Positions 1-5,211 of a DNA stretch of 7,881 nt are shown piece after piece. Source of the stretch: Bacteroidota bacterium (GTDB lineage: Bacteria; Bacteroidota; Bacteroidia; Chitinophagales; UBA2359). The stretch is taken from positions 1-7,881 of the forward strand of contig JAHDCM010000162.1 of NCBI GenBank assembly GCA_020629895.1. The letters are read 5' to 3'. A model generated the notes under the pieces. The model did not search any database, was not told the DNA's origin, and saw only the letters and a program-made list of their open reading frames with translations. Both the position numbers and the translations under genes were made by a program. Within the stretch, counting starts at the first letter, position 1, and every line of letters begins with the position of its first letter.

Positions 1-502
1 TATAATTAAAACGATTCGCAAAATCACGAGTCATCTCCAAATGCGCCATCTGATCCTTACCCACTGGTACCTTATTCGCTTTATGGATCAAAATATCCAC
101 TCCCATCAACACCGGATAAGTCAACAAACCCGCATTAATGCTCTTATTCGAAGCCGTCTGGCTACGTACCTTATCCTTAAAAGAAGGACATTTTTCCAAT
201 TCTCCCTTATACGCCAACATATTAAACAACAAATACATCTCTGGAATCTCTGGCACATGACTCTGAATATACAAAGTCGCCTTCTCTGGGTCTACCCCAC
301 AAGCAATGTATGTTGCCAATAATAACTTCACATTTTCATTCAGCTCCTTCGCTTCTGGATGCGTTGTCAATGAATGATAATCGGCTATAAAATAATAACA
401 ATTATGGGTCTCTTGCATCCGCACAAAATTGCGAATCGCACCAAAATAATTGCCCAAATGCACTGGTCCCGTCGGGCGGGCTCCACTTAATACTGTTTCC
501 AT
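1..502 (-). CDS. trpS: Tryptophanyl-tRNA synthetase, N-terminal part (3' end outside window)
   Basis: This enzyme charges tRNA(Trp) with tryptophan in the cytoplasm using ATP; it is a class I aminoacyl-tRNA synthetase. The 167 visible residues begin METVLSGARPTGPVHLGNYF. Residues 7-18 are the family's GxRPTGxxHLGN block, with the HIGH-like motif as HLGN at 15-18. The segment ADYHSLT (40-46) and the tryptophan/ATP pocket segment VPVGKDQMAHLEMTRDFANR (145-164) are also typical. Bacterial TrpRS is usually about 325-335 residues, so roughly half is present and the KMSKS loop lies beyond position 1. The start at 502 places the first motif at the expected distance from the N-terminus, and no upstream in-frame extension is needed. 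The gene is divergent from gatC across about 100 bases. No frameshift or missing key residue is seen in this part. The identification is firm. Confidence 0.96.
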   Translation of the reverse strand, partial: METVLSGARPTGPVHLGNYFGAIRNFVRMQETHNCYYFIADYHSLTTHPEAKELNENVKLLLATYIACGVDPEKATLYIQSHVPEIPEMYLLFNMLAYKGELEKCPSFKDKVRSQTASNKSINAGLLTYPVLMGVDILIHKANKVPVGKDQMAHLEMTRDFANRFNY

Positions 503-506
503 GCTG

Positions 507-538
507 CAAAAATATAAAAAATGAATGCCTGTTTGAAA
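507..538 (-). promoter_or_regulatory. Candidate trpS promoter, Bacteroidota type
   Basis: Reading the minus strand, TATTTTTG at 514-507 matches the Bacteroidota -7 consensus TAnnTTTG exactly. A TTTC at 538-535 could be a -33 box (consensus TTTG, one mismatch) with a 20-base spacer. The -7 box ends only four bases before the ATG at 502, so transcription would begin at or very near the start codon. The match is seen directly; promoter activity is inferred, and AT-rich DNA gives such matches by chance. Confidence 0.35.
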
Positions 539-600
539 TAATGCTAATCTTTTCCTAATTATTTATTTCGTAACTTCGCAACTCACTCAATAGTTCAATC

Positions 601-891
601 ATGACCATCAACGACGAACTAATCGACCGCCTCGCCAAACTCGCCAAACTCAACTTTGACGAAACAGGAAAGCAAACCATCAAGCAAGACCTAGAAAAAA
701 TCCTGAGCTTTTTTCAAACCATCAGTGAATTAGATACTGAAAATGTTGCGCCATTAGTGTATATGAACGAAGCAGTTAATATATCCCGAAAAGATGAAGT
801 AAAAGTACTAATTACAAAGGAAGAAGGTCTCAAAAATGCCCCCAAAAGTGACGAAGATTATTTCTTAGTCCCCAAAATGATCAAAAAATAA
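601..891 (+). CDS. gatC: Asp-tRNA(Asn)/Glu-tRNA(Gln) amidotransferase subunit C
   Basis: GatC is the small subunit of the GatCAB complex. This complex converts misacylated Asp-tRNA(Asn) or Glu-tRNA(Gln) to the amide form; GatC wraps around GatA and stabilises its contact with GatB. The 96-residue product has the usual family length of about 95-100. It starts with the helical segment LIDRLAKLAKLNFDETGKQ (8-26), continues with an amphipathic helix to about residue 44 (DLEKILSFFQTISELDT), then the central VAPLVYMNEA (49-58). It ends with the conserved tail NAPKSDEDYFLVPKMIKK (79-96). The ATG at 601 fits the family N-terminus; no Shine-Dalgarno sequence is visible. gatA and gatB are not in the window, so the complex is encoded at dispersed loci, as is common outside the Firmicutes. 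A match to the -7 box with one mismatch (TAACTTCG, 571-578) lies upstream, without a good -33 partner. Confidence 0.95.
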   Translation: MTINDELIDRLAKLAKLNFDETGKQTIKQDLEKILSFFQTISELDTENVAPLVYMNEAVNISRKDEVKVLITKEEGLKNAPKSDEDYFLVPKMIKK

Positions 892-913
892 AAACTATCA
901 TCCAGTTATGCTG

Positions 914-937
914 TCATCCAATCATCCAATCATCAAT
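914..937 (+). repeat. Octamer tandem repeat, three units
   Basis: Three consecutive 8-base units read tcatccaa, tcatccaa, tcatcaat. A related array (unit atccaatc) lies at 1199-1230, directly in front of the ABC gene, and a reversed unit occurs at about 1163-1175. The same low-complexity CAATCA-rich flavour is seen just upstream of gatC. These look like members of an octamer repeat class scattered between genes in this genome. Confidence 0.7.
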
Positions 938-940
938 AAC

Positions 941-1156
941 TGGGCGTGTCCTGTTTGTTTCTTTTTTGCCCAAAGCTCATGTTATTGTATAACTGACAGG
1001 CAAAAAAGAAACAAACAGGTCGGGCTATCCGCTTATAGTTGCCTCATAGACAAGGTGTTCGGCTAAAGTCCTAGCAGTGTCTTCCTCCGTCAGCCCTGCT
1101 AGTCCAAGCCTCACAACCTGTCCACTTCGCCAAGCTACCGCTACTATCCCTCACGC
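941..1156 (+). repeat. Structured non-coding element, Bacteroidota intergenic repeat type
   Basis: The element runs from tgggcgtgtcc to ctatccctcacgc and fills most of the gap between gatC and the ABC gene. From memory, elements with a GGGCGT start, a central GTCGGGCTATCCGC-like block (here 1020-1032) and a CTATCCCTCACGC-like end recur between genes of many Bacteroidota; no search was run. It contains the hairpin at 950-1019 and a second possible stem: ctagcag (1071-1077) pairs with ctgctag (1096-1102), reinforced by ggct (1061-1064) with agcc (1107-1110). The ends gcgtg (944-948) and cacgc (1152-1156) are also complementary. No open reading frame is convincing. It could be a repeat family spread by an unknown mechanism, or a transcribed structured RNA. 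Confidence 0.6.
950..1019. other. Long perfect hairpin, 21-bp stem
   Basis: Bases 950-970 and 999-1019 are perfect reverse complements. The 28-base loop can fold further: gttat (981-985) pairs with ataac (989-993), and tca (977-979) with tga (994-996). Each arm is strongly purine/pyrimidine biased, with a run of six T in the left arm and six A in the right. No T-run follows the right arm; it continues into gtcgggctatcc. This is therefore not a standard intrinsic terminator for gatC, although it may still pause or process read-through RNA. Confidence 0.85.
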
Positions 1157-1198
1157 AATTCAATGATTGGATGACTGCATGACAGATTAACTAATTTT

Positions 1199-1230
1199 AT
1201 CCAATCACTCAATCATCCAATCACGCAGTC
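1199..1230 (+). repeat. Octamer tandem repeat abutting the ABC gene start
   Basis: Four 8-base units occur in a row: atccaatc, actcaatc, atccaatc and a diverged acgcagtc, followed by acc and the ATG at 1234. The array therefore occupies the position where a ribosome binding site would sit; no Shine-Dalgarno sequence is present. Its unit is closely related to the array at 914-937. Confidence 0.75.
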
Positions 1231-1233
1231 ACC

Positions 1234-1929
1234 ATGTCCGTCATCGAAATACAGAACATCACTAAATTCTACCAGATGGGCGAAGAGATTATTCGCGCCC
1301 TCAATGGCGTTACCCTCAATATCAAACGCAACGAATACGTTGCTCTTATGGGACCATCAGGCTCAGGAAAATCAACCCTCATGAACATACTAGGCTGCCT
1401 CGACACCCCTACCAGTGGCAGCTACCAACTCAACAACCAACAAGTAGCCGACCTCACCGACAACGAGCTTGCAGAAATCAGAAATATCGAAATAGGCTTC
1501 GTCTTCCAAACCTTCAATCTCCTACCCCGCCTCACCTCTTGGGAAAATGTTGCCCTTCCACTTGTCTACGCAGGAGTAAGCCGCAAAAAACGCTACGACC
1601 GTTCCCTAGATATACTAACAATGGTTGGTCTAGGCGACCGAAGTGACCACCGCCCCAACGAACTCTCAGGCGGGCAACGTCAACGCGTCGCCATTGCTCG
1701 CGCCCTCATCAACACCCCCTCCATCATCCTTGCCGATGAACCCACTGGTAATCTAGACACCAAAACCTCCCACGAAATCATGGACATCTTCACCGACATT
1801 CACAATAAAGGAAATACCGTTATACTAGTCACACACGAAGAAGATGTTGCCCAACATGCTCACCGTATCATCCGCCTCCGAGATGGTAAAATCGAACGCG
1901 ATGAAATCAACCCCAATCCTATCAAATAA
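1234..1929 (+). CDS. ABC transporter ATP-binding protein, LolD/MacB/FtsE-like
   Basis: This is the ATPase subunit of a membrane ABC complex; it hydrolyses ATP at the inner face of the cytoplasmic membrane to drive a partner permease. All motifs are intact in 231 residues: Walker A GPSGSGKST (40-48), Q-loop Q92 in VFQTFNLLP, signature LSGGQRQRVAIARAL (144-158), Walker B IILADEP (164-170) with catalytic E169, D-loop GNLD (172-175), and H-loop H201. The FQTFNLLPRLTSWENVALPL region and the ADEPTGNLD wording are typical of the LolD/MacB/FtsE/SalX group. That group serves mechanotransmission, lipoprotein release or efflux rather than nutrient import. No permease gene is adjacent: upstream is gatC, downstream is convergent fbp. 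The partner and substrate therefore cannot be told. The start at 1234 gives the usual N-terminus (IEIQNITKFY). The codons are rich in C-ending triplets, unlike the AT-rich genes at the right of the window. Confidence 0.93.
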   Translation: MSVIEIQNITKFYQMGEEIIRALNGVTLNIKRNEYVALMGPSGSGKSTLMNILGCLDTPTSGSYQLNNQQVADLTDNELAEIRNIEIGFVFQTFNLLPRLTSWENVALPLVYAGVSRKKRYDRSLDILTMVGLGDRSDHRPNELSGGQRQRVAIARALINTPSIILADEPTGNLDTKTSHEIMDIFTDIHNKGNTVILVTHEEDVAQHAHRIIRLRDGKIERDEINPNPIK

Positions 1930-1964
1930 ATTAAGTACCTAAACTTGCCCATTTATTTAGTGAC

Positions 1965-1996
1965 AAAAAAAATCCTCCAGTAAAATTACTGAAGGA
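1965..1996 (-). terminator. Intrinsic terminator of fbp
   Basis: On the minus strand the arm tcct-t-cagta pairs across a small loop (tact-loop, 1978-1991) and is closed by tcct/agga (1973-1976 with 1993-1996) around one mismatch. The stem is followed by eight T (plus-strand A-run 1965-1972). It lies about 65 bases past the fbp stop codon. The orientation suits fbp, not the ABC gene, which has no clear terminator of its own. Confidence 0.75.
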
Positions 1997-2039
1997 CAAT
2001 TTCAATATGATGTCATCAAAAATAGACTTGTTACCCTTT

Positions 2040-2061
2040 AGGAATGATAATCTTCATTCCT
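2040..2061. other. Stem-loop touching the fbp stop codon
   Basis: aggaatga (2040-2047) pairs perfectly with tcattcct (2054-2061) around a six-base loop. The stem includes the last base of the fbp stop codon. Neither side has a T-run, so it is not an obvious terminator. It could stabilise the 3' end of either convergent transcript, or be chance. Confidence 0.45.
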
Positions 2062-3101
2062 TAATGACTCACCCCATTCACACTTCCCACTAACTTCTCT
2101 TGATTAATATATTCCACGACCTTATATACCATCTCCTTCGAACCAATAAAAATAGGTGTTCGTTGATGCAATTCCTGCGGGCTAATCTCCATAATCCGCT
2201 GTTCACCCGAAGTAGCTAAACCACCCGCCTGTTCGATAATAAAAGCCATCGGATTACACTCATACAACAAACGCAACTTGCCATTCGGATGCGTACTCAT
2301 AGCAGGATACATAAAAATGCCTCCCTTCAACAAATTGCGGTGAAAATCAGCAACCATTGACCCAATATACCGGCAGCTATAAGGACGATTTGAGGCTTTA
2401 TCCTCTACCTTACAATAATCAACAAATTGGTTAACCGAATCCGCAAAGCGCGCCCGATAACTCTCATTAATCGAATAAATCTTACCCTTTTCAGGAATCT
2501 TAATATCTGGATGCGACAAACAAAACTCCCCAATACTAGGGTCAAGTGTAAAACCATTCACGCCATCACCCGTTGTATAAACCAATAAAGTAGCAGCCCC
2601 ATATACCACATAGCCTGCCGCCACCTGTCTAAAACCAGCTTGTAAAAAATCTTCCAATACACAAGGGCCACTGATCGTCTTACGCTCCAAAATAGAAAAA
2701 ATCGTCCCAATCGACACATTCACATCAATATTCGACGAACCATCCAATGGGTCAATACAAACGACATACTTTGCATTTTTAGCACGTTCATTATCAAAAG
2801 ATAAAAAATCAGGACTTTCCTCCGAAGCAACACCACAACACTCTCCACTTGTACGTAAAGAATTGACAAACTGCTCATGAGCAAATACATCCAACTTCTT
2901 CACCTCCTCTCCATGCACATTACTACTACCTGTCGTTCCCAAAATATCAACTAAACCCGCCTTATTCACCTCTCGATTCACTAATTTTGCTGCAAAAACA
3001 ATATCGCGCAACAAACTAGATAATTCACCAGTCGCATAAGGGAAACCCTTCTGCTCCTCGATGATAAACTCATTTAAGGTTACTACTTTTTTATTAATCA
3101 T
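2061..3101 (-). CDS. fbp: Fructose-1,6-bisphosphatase class I
   Basis: The enzyme hydrolyses fructose 1,6-bisphosphate to fructose 6-phosphate and phosphate in the cytoplasm, the committed step of gluconeogenesis; it needs Mg2+. The 346-residue length is close to the family's 330-340. Visible motifs are metal ligands E94/E95 (ASEES), D117-P-L-D120-GSSN in CIDPLDGSSNIDVNVSIGT, the substrate-site N212 in INESY, Y245 in RYIGSMVADFHRNL, and K275 with E281 in NGKLRLLYECNPMAF. D71 (KKLDVFA) is also in place. At the N-terminus ATGELSSLLRDI (23-34) and K111-Y112 correspond to the AMP-binding segments of the animal enzyme, so AMP inhibition is plausible but inferred. The start at 3101 is the only ATG giving the normal N-terminus. 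The gene has a candidate promoter at 3202-3234 and a terminator at 1965-1996, and so looks monocistronic. Confidence 0.97.
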   Translation of the reverse strand: MINKKVVTLNEFIIEEQKGFPYATGELSSLLRDIVFAAKLVNREVNKAGLVDILGTTGSSNVHGEEVKKLDVFAHEQFVNSLRTSGECCGVASEESPDFLSFDNERAKNAKYVVCIDPLDGSSNIDVNVSIGTIFSILERKTISGPCVLEDFLQAGFRQVAAGYVVYGAATLLVYTTGDGVNGFTLDPSIGEFCLSHPDIKIPEKGKIYSINESYRARFADSVNQFVDYCKVEDKASNRPYSCRYIGSMVADFHRNLLKGGIFMYPAMSTHPNGKLRLLYECNPMAFIIEQAGGLATSGEQRIMEISPQELHQRTPIFIGSKEMVYKVVEYINQEKLVGSVNGVSH

Positions 3102-3201
3102 GATGCTATTTCAATAATTTAAAAAATGATTGGGCAATTGCTCAGCACATCTATCATAAAACACATATAAAATAGGCACAAACCATGCCTTTTTTGTTTA
3201 A

Positions 3202-3234
3202 CAAAGGTAAAGATAAAATGACCGTTTCCCTAAA
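3202..3234 (-). promoter_or_regulatory. Candidate fbp promoter, Bacteroidota type
   Basis: On the minus strand TACCTTTG (3209-3202) matches the -7 consensus TAnnTTTG exactly. TTTA at 3234-3231 is a -33 candidate with one mismatch, 21 bases away. This predicts a leader of roughly 95 bases before the fbp ATG at 3101. The match is seen; function is inferred. Confidence 0.5.
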
Positions 3235-3249
3235 TTTTAACCCATTTTG

Positions 3250-3308
3250 CAAAACGTCTCTATTCACTCATTAAGACGTTTTACAAAACGTCTCTACTCA
3301 CTCATTAA
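3250..3308 (+). repeat. Duplicated 25-bp repeat with a palindromic AGACGTTTT/AAAACGTCT core
   Basis: Bases 3250-3274 and 3284-3308 are direct repeats that differ at one position (caaaacgtctctattcact against caaaacgtctctactcact, both then ending cattaa). The second copy is the right half of a perfect palindrome: agacgtttt (3274-3282) and aaaacgtct (3285-3293) separated by two bases. The first copy has ttttgcaaaa (3245-3254) at its centre, but its left half has decayed. From memory, palindromes built on GTAGAGACGT...ACGTCTCTAC are widespread intergenic repeats in cyanobacteria and Bacteroidota; this looks like a degenerate pair. The repeat ends eight bases before the start codon of the acetyltransferase gene. 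Confidence 0.75.
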
Positions 3309-3316
3309 CTTAAACC

Positions 3317-3805
3317 ATGATTCATATCCGAACCGCTACCCGTAAAGATGCCGCAGCAGCACATCAACTCATCTGCGAACTCGCTGAATTTGAAAATGCC
3401 CTAGCGGAAGTCACAAACTCCCTTGAACAATTCGAAGAAGACGGCTTTGGAACCAATCCCCTCTATCATTTGAAAGTCGCTGAAGAAATAGACGAGAAAG
3501 GTAATACAAAAGTTGTAGGGATGTGCCTCTTCTACGTGATTTACTCTACTTGGAAAGGTAAAATCGTTTACCTCGACGATTTAGTCGTTACCCAAAGCCA
3601 CCGACGACTCGGAATTGGCAAGCAATTAGTCGATGCTCTTTTCCGAGAAGCATATAAAATGAACGCAAATCAAGTACGCTGGCACGTTTTAGATTGGAAC
3701 GAACCTGCCATCCAATTCTACAAAGGGCTTGGAATGAAATTGGAAAATGACTGGATTACCTGCAAACTCAGCAAAAAACAACTCAAAAACCATATAAACC
3801 GCTAA
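3317..3805 (+). CDS. GNAT N-acetyltransferase, spermidine/spermine acetyltransferase-like
   Basis: The 162-residue product is a single GNAT domain that transfers acetyl from acetyl-CoA to an amine. It resembles the SSAT (diamine/thialysine N-acetyltransferase) branch more than generic bacterial GNATs. EDGFGTNPLYHLKVAEE (41-57), the STWKGKIVYLDDLVV strand (77-91) and LDWNEPAIQFYKGLG (125-139) line up with the same blocks in human SSAT1 (as remembered). The acetyl-CoA pyrophosphate loop is HRRLGIGKQL (95-104), matching R/QxxGxG/A. Y135 sits where SSAT has its general-acid tyrosine, and D87/D88 where SSAT has acidic residues that bind polyamine. SSAT1 is about 171 residues, so the length fits. 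Polyamine or lysine-analogue acetylation is inferred, and the true substrate could be another amine. The gene stands alone, with a repeat immediately upstream and no Shine-Dalgarno sequence. Confidence 0.88.
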   Translation: MIHIRTATRKDAAAAHQLICELAEFENALAEVTNSLEQFEEDGFGTNPLYHLKVAEEIDEKGNTKVVGMCLFYVIYSTWKGKIVYLDDLVVTQSHRRLGIGKQLVDALFREAYKMNANQVRWHVLDWNEPAIQFYKGLGMKLENDWITCKLSKKQLKNHINR

Positions 3806-3915
3806 ATAAACCTTCGACAAGCCCTCAATAATGTAATTTTTTTTGTGTTTAACTTTCCTGAATTTTGAAATCAAAGATACCGTAACCGTTATCTGATTAC
3901 CCACAAAACAAAACC

Positions 3916-4965
3916 ATGTTTTACATCACTCATAAATTCAAACACCTACTAACCTTCTGCACAGCAGTGTGCATTATGGCAATACTTCCAGGTTGTATGT
4001 CTACAACACAACTACAAGTATTACAACCTGCGGAGTTTGCCTTACCTGATCATGTTGAAAGTATCGCCACCATCAATCGTAGCCTTCCCCCTAGACGATT
4101 TGGGAATACAGTAGAGGCTATTTTCACAGGCGAAACCTTACACCAAGACCGTATCGGAGCCAACCGAGCCATCACAGGCTTAACGGAAGCACTTATGCGT
4201 ACTCCTCGTTTCAATGTTAAACACACCAATATAGAAATGGTAGGCAGCGGACGCCGTCAACTACCACCACCTTTATCGTGGAACGAAATTGAGCGTATAT
4301 GCGATACTTATAATGTAGATGCCGTAGCAGCACTCGAAGCCTACGACTCAGATACAGACCTTACCTGTACCAAGCGCGAAAACACTCGTAAAGATAAAGA
4401 CGGCAACCAATATATAGAAATAGATTACTGCACAGAACTCGATGCACGCGTCCACTTAGGCTGGCGTTTATACGATCCCAAATCTCGACGCATCATTGAT
4501 GAATTTGGTGTTACAAAACGCAGAGACTGGACAGGTTCTGGCTCTATAGAAGCCGAAGCCTATAACGACCTTCCTTCTAAAGAGTTTGGAGTTGGCGAAA
4601 CCAGTTATTCGGCAGGACTCCTCTACGGGATGCGCATCGCTCCTACCTTTGTTTATACCAATAGAGATTTCTACTCTAAAGGAGATGACCGCATGAAAAT
4701 GGCTTCCCGTTATGCTCGCTCCCAAAGATGGAAAGAAGCAGCGGGTATCTGGAAACAAGTGATGAGTGGTGCCGACCGAAAATTAGCAGGAAAAGCAGCT
4801 TTTAATATGGCTCTTGCCTGCGAAGCAGAAGGAAAACTAGATTCTGCTAAAGATTGGGCGAGTAAATCTTATACCCAATTTGGCAATAAAAAAGCCAAAC
4901 GCTATCTACGAGAAATCAATCACCGCATCTTCGAACGGAAAATGCTTGATGAGCAAATGAAATAA
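3916..4965 (+). CDS. Predicted outer-membrane lipoprotein with TPR-like C-terminus (DUF6340-like)
   Basis: The function is not known. The 349-residue protein begins with a lipoprotein signal: basic K7, K9 and H10, a hydrophobic stretch LLTFCTAVCIMAI (11-23), and lipobox LPGC with the lipidated cysteine at C27. The following MST has no aspartate at +2, which fits export to the outer membrane. The body includes ESIATINRSLPPR (48-60), a block of the kind seen in Bacteroidota lipoproteins annotated DUF6340 (from memory, unverified), and a central, probably mixed alpha/beta domain. From about 255 to 335 the sequence becomes helical, with two TPR-like helix pairs (RMKMASRYARSQRWKEAAGI and KAAFNMALACEAEGKLDSAK). 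A role in binding a partner protein at the cell envelope is inferred from the TPR. It is followed by the first of two tandem terminators. The start at 3916 directly yields the signal peptide. Confidence 0.85.
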   Translation: MFYITHKFKHLLTFCTAVCIMAILPGCMSTTQLQVLQPAEFALPDHVESIATINRSLPPRRFGNTVEAIFTGETLHQDRIGANRAITGLTEALMRTPRFNVKHTNIEMVGSGRRQLPPPLSWNEIERICDTYNVDAVAALEAYDSDTDLTCTKRENTRKDKDGNQYIEIDYCTELDARVHLGWRLYDPKSRRIIDEFGVTKRRDWTGSGSIEAEAYNDLPSKEFGVGETSYSAGLLYGMRIAPTFVYTNRDFYSKGDDRMKMASRYARSQRWKEAAGIWKQVMSGADRKLAGKAAFNMALACEAEGKLDSAKDWASKSYTQFGNKKAKRYLREINHRIFERKMLDEQMK

Positions 4966-4980
4966 TTTTAGCAAAATTAA

Positions 4981-4995
4981 TTTTTAGGGTGCAAA
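4981..4995 (+). repeat. 15-base motif, copy 1, preceding a terminator
   Basis: The motif tttttagggtgcaaa lies 15 bases past the stop codon of the lipoprotein gene and three bases before the stem of the terminator at 4999-5037. An identical copy occurs at 5117-5131 in front of the next terminator. The pairing of motif and terminator suggests a functional unit or a duplicated module. Confidence 0.7.
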
Positions 4996-4998
4996 TTC

Positions 4999-5037
4999 AG
5001 AGCGTGGTAATCGAAACAAATTACCACTGCTCTTTTT
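4999..5037 (+). terminator. Intrinsic terminator of the lipoprotein gene
   Basis: agagc (4999-5003) and gtggtaat (5004-5011) pair with attaccac (5020-5027) and gctct (5029-5033), giving a 13-bp stem with one bulged T at 5028 and an eight-base loop. Five T follow (5033-5037). The position 33 bases after the stop codon at 4965 is typical. Confidence 0.85.
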
Positions 5038-5116
5038 CTAAAAACTTCACCAAAATGATAGACGACCAAGCGATCGTCACACATCGCACATAAAACGTCG
5101 TACATTTTTAATAATC

Positions 5117-5131
5117 TTTTTAGGGTGCAAA
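5117..5131 (+). repeat. 15-base motif, copy 2, preceding a terminator
   Basis: This is an exact second copy of the motif at 4981-4995, 136 bases downstream and in the same orientation. It ends five bases before the stem of the terminator at 5137-5173. The 79 bases between the first terminator and this copy (5038-5116) hold no credible gene. They contain only a 12-codon ATG frame at 5055 and a weak gacga/tcgtc stem (5061-5065 with 5074-5078). Confidence 0.7.
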
Positions 5132-5136
5132 ATAGC

Positions 5137-5173
5137 AGCGCGCAATAATTTCCAATTATTGCGCGCTTTTTTT
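5137..5173 (+). terminator. Strong intrinsic terminator, second of a tandem pair
   Basis: A perfect 14-bp stem is formed by agcgcgcaataatt (5137-5150) and its complement at 5154-5167, with a three-base loop, followed by seven T (5167-5173). It insulates the DASH cryptochrome gene, which starts 38 bases later, from upstream transcription. No gene sits between it and the first terminator. It is therefore either a backup or the 3' end of an unrecognised small transcript. Confidence 0.9.
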
Positions 5174-5211
5174 ATCAACAAATTCTACACCCCACTGTTA
5201 TAAAAAAAGCT

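Larger units (their letters stand above)
905..1183. repeat. Near-perfect 21-bp inverted repeat framing a structured intergenic element
   Basis: Bases 905-925 and 1163-1183 are reverse complements with only two mismatches; the inner 13 bases of each arm (913-925 and 1163-1175) are a perfect match. The arms lie just outside the element at 941-1156, so the layout is nested: arm, element, arm. No open reading frame of useful length lies between them, which argues against an intact insertion sequence. The left arm overlaps the octamer array at 914-937. The pairing is seen directly; a mobile or recombinational origin is inference. Confidence 0.7.

Noticed and set aside
41..322. Plus-strand open frame of 93 codons
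   Set aside because: It lies antisense to the clearly recognisable trpS coding sequence and has no meaningful protein character.
905..1183. Insertion sequence or CRISPR-like array
   Set aside because: There is no transposase frame, and the octamer units are contiguous without spacers. The repeats are far too short for CRISPR.
3811..3826. Partial match to the CCTTCGACAAGCTC-type palindromic repeat
   Set aside because: Only half of the site is present (ccttcgacaagccctc) and the complementary arm is missing, so it cannot be told from chance.
4468..4758. Minus-strand open frame of 96 codons
   Set aside because: It is a shadow of the lipoprotein gene at 3916-4965, with no recognisable domain.
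5055..5093. A 12-codon ATG frame between the tandem terminators
   Set aside because: It is too short, with no leader signal and no sign of conservation visible from the sequence alone.
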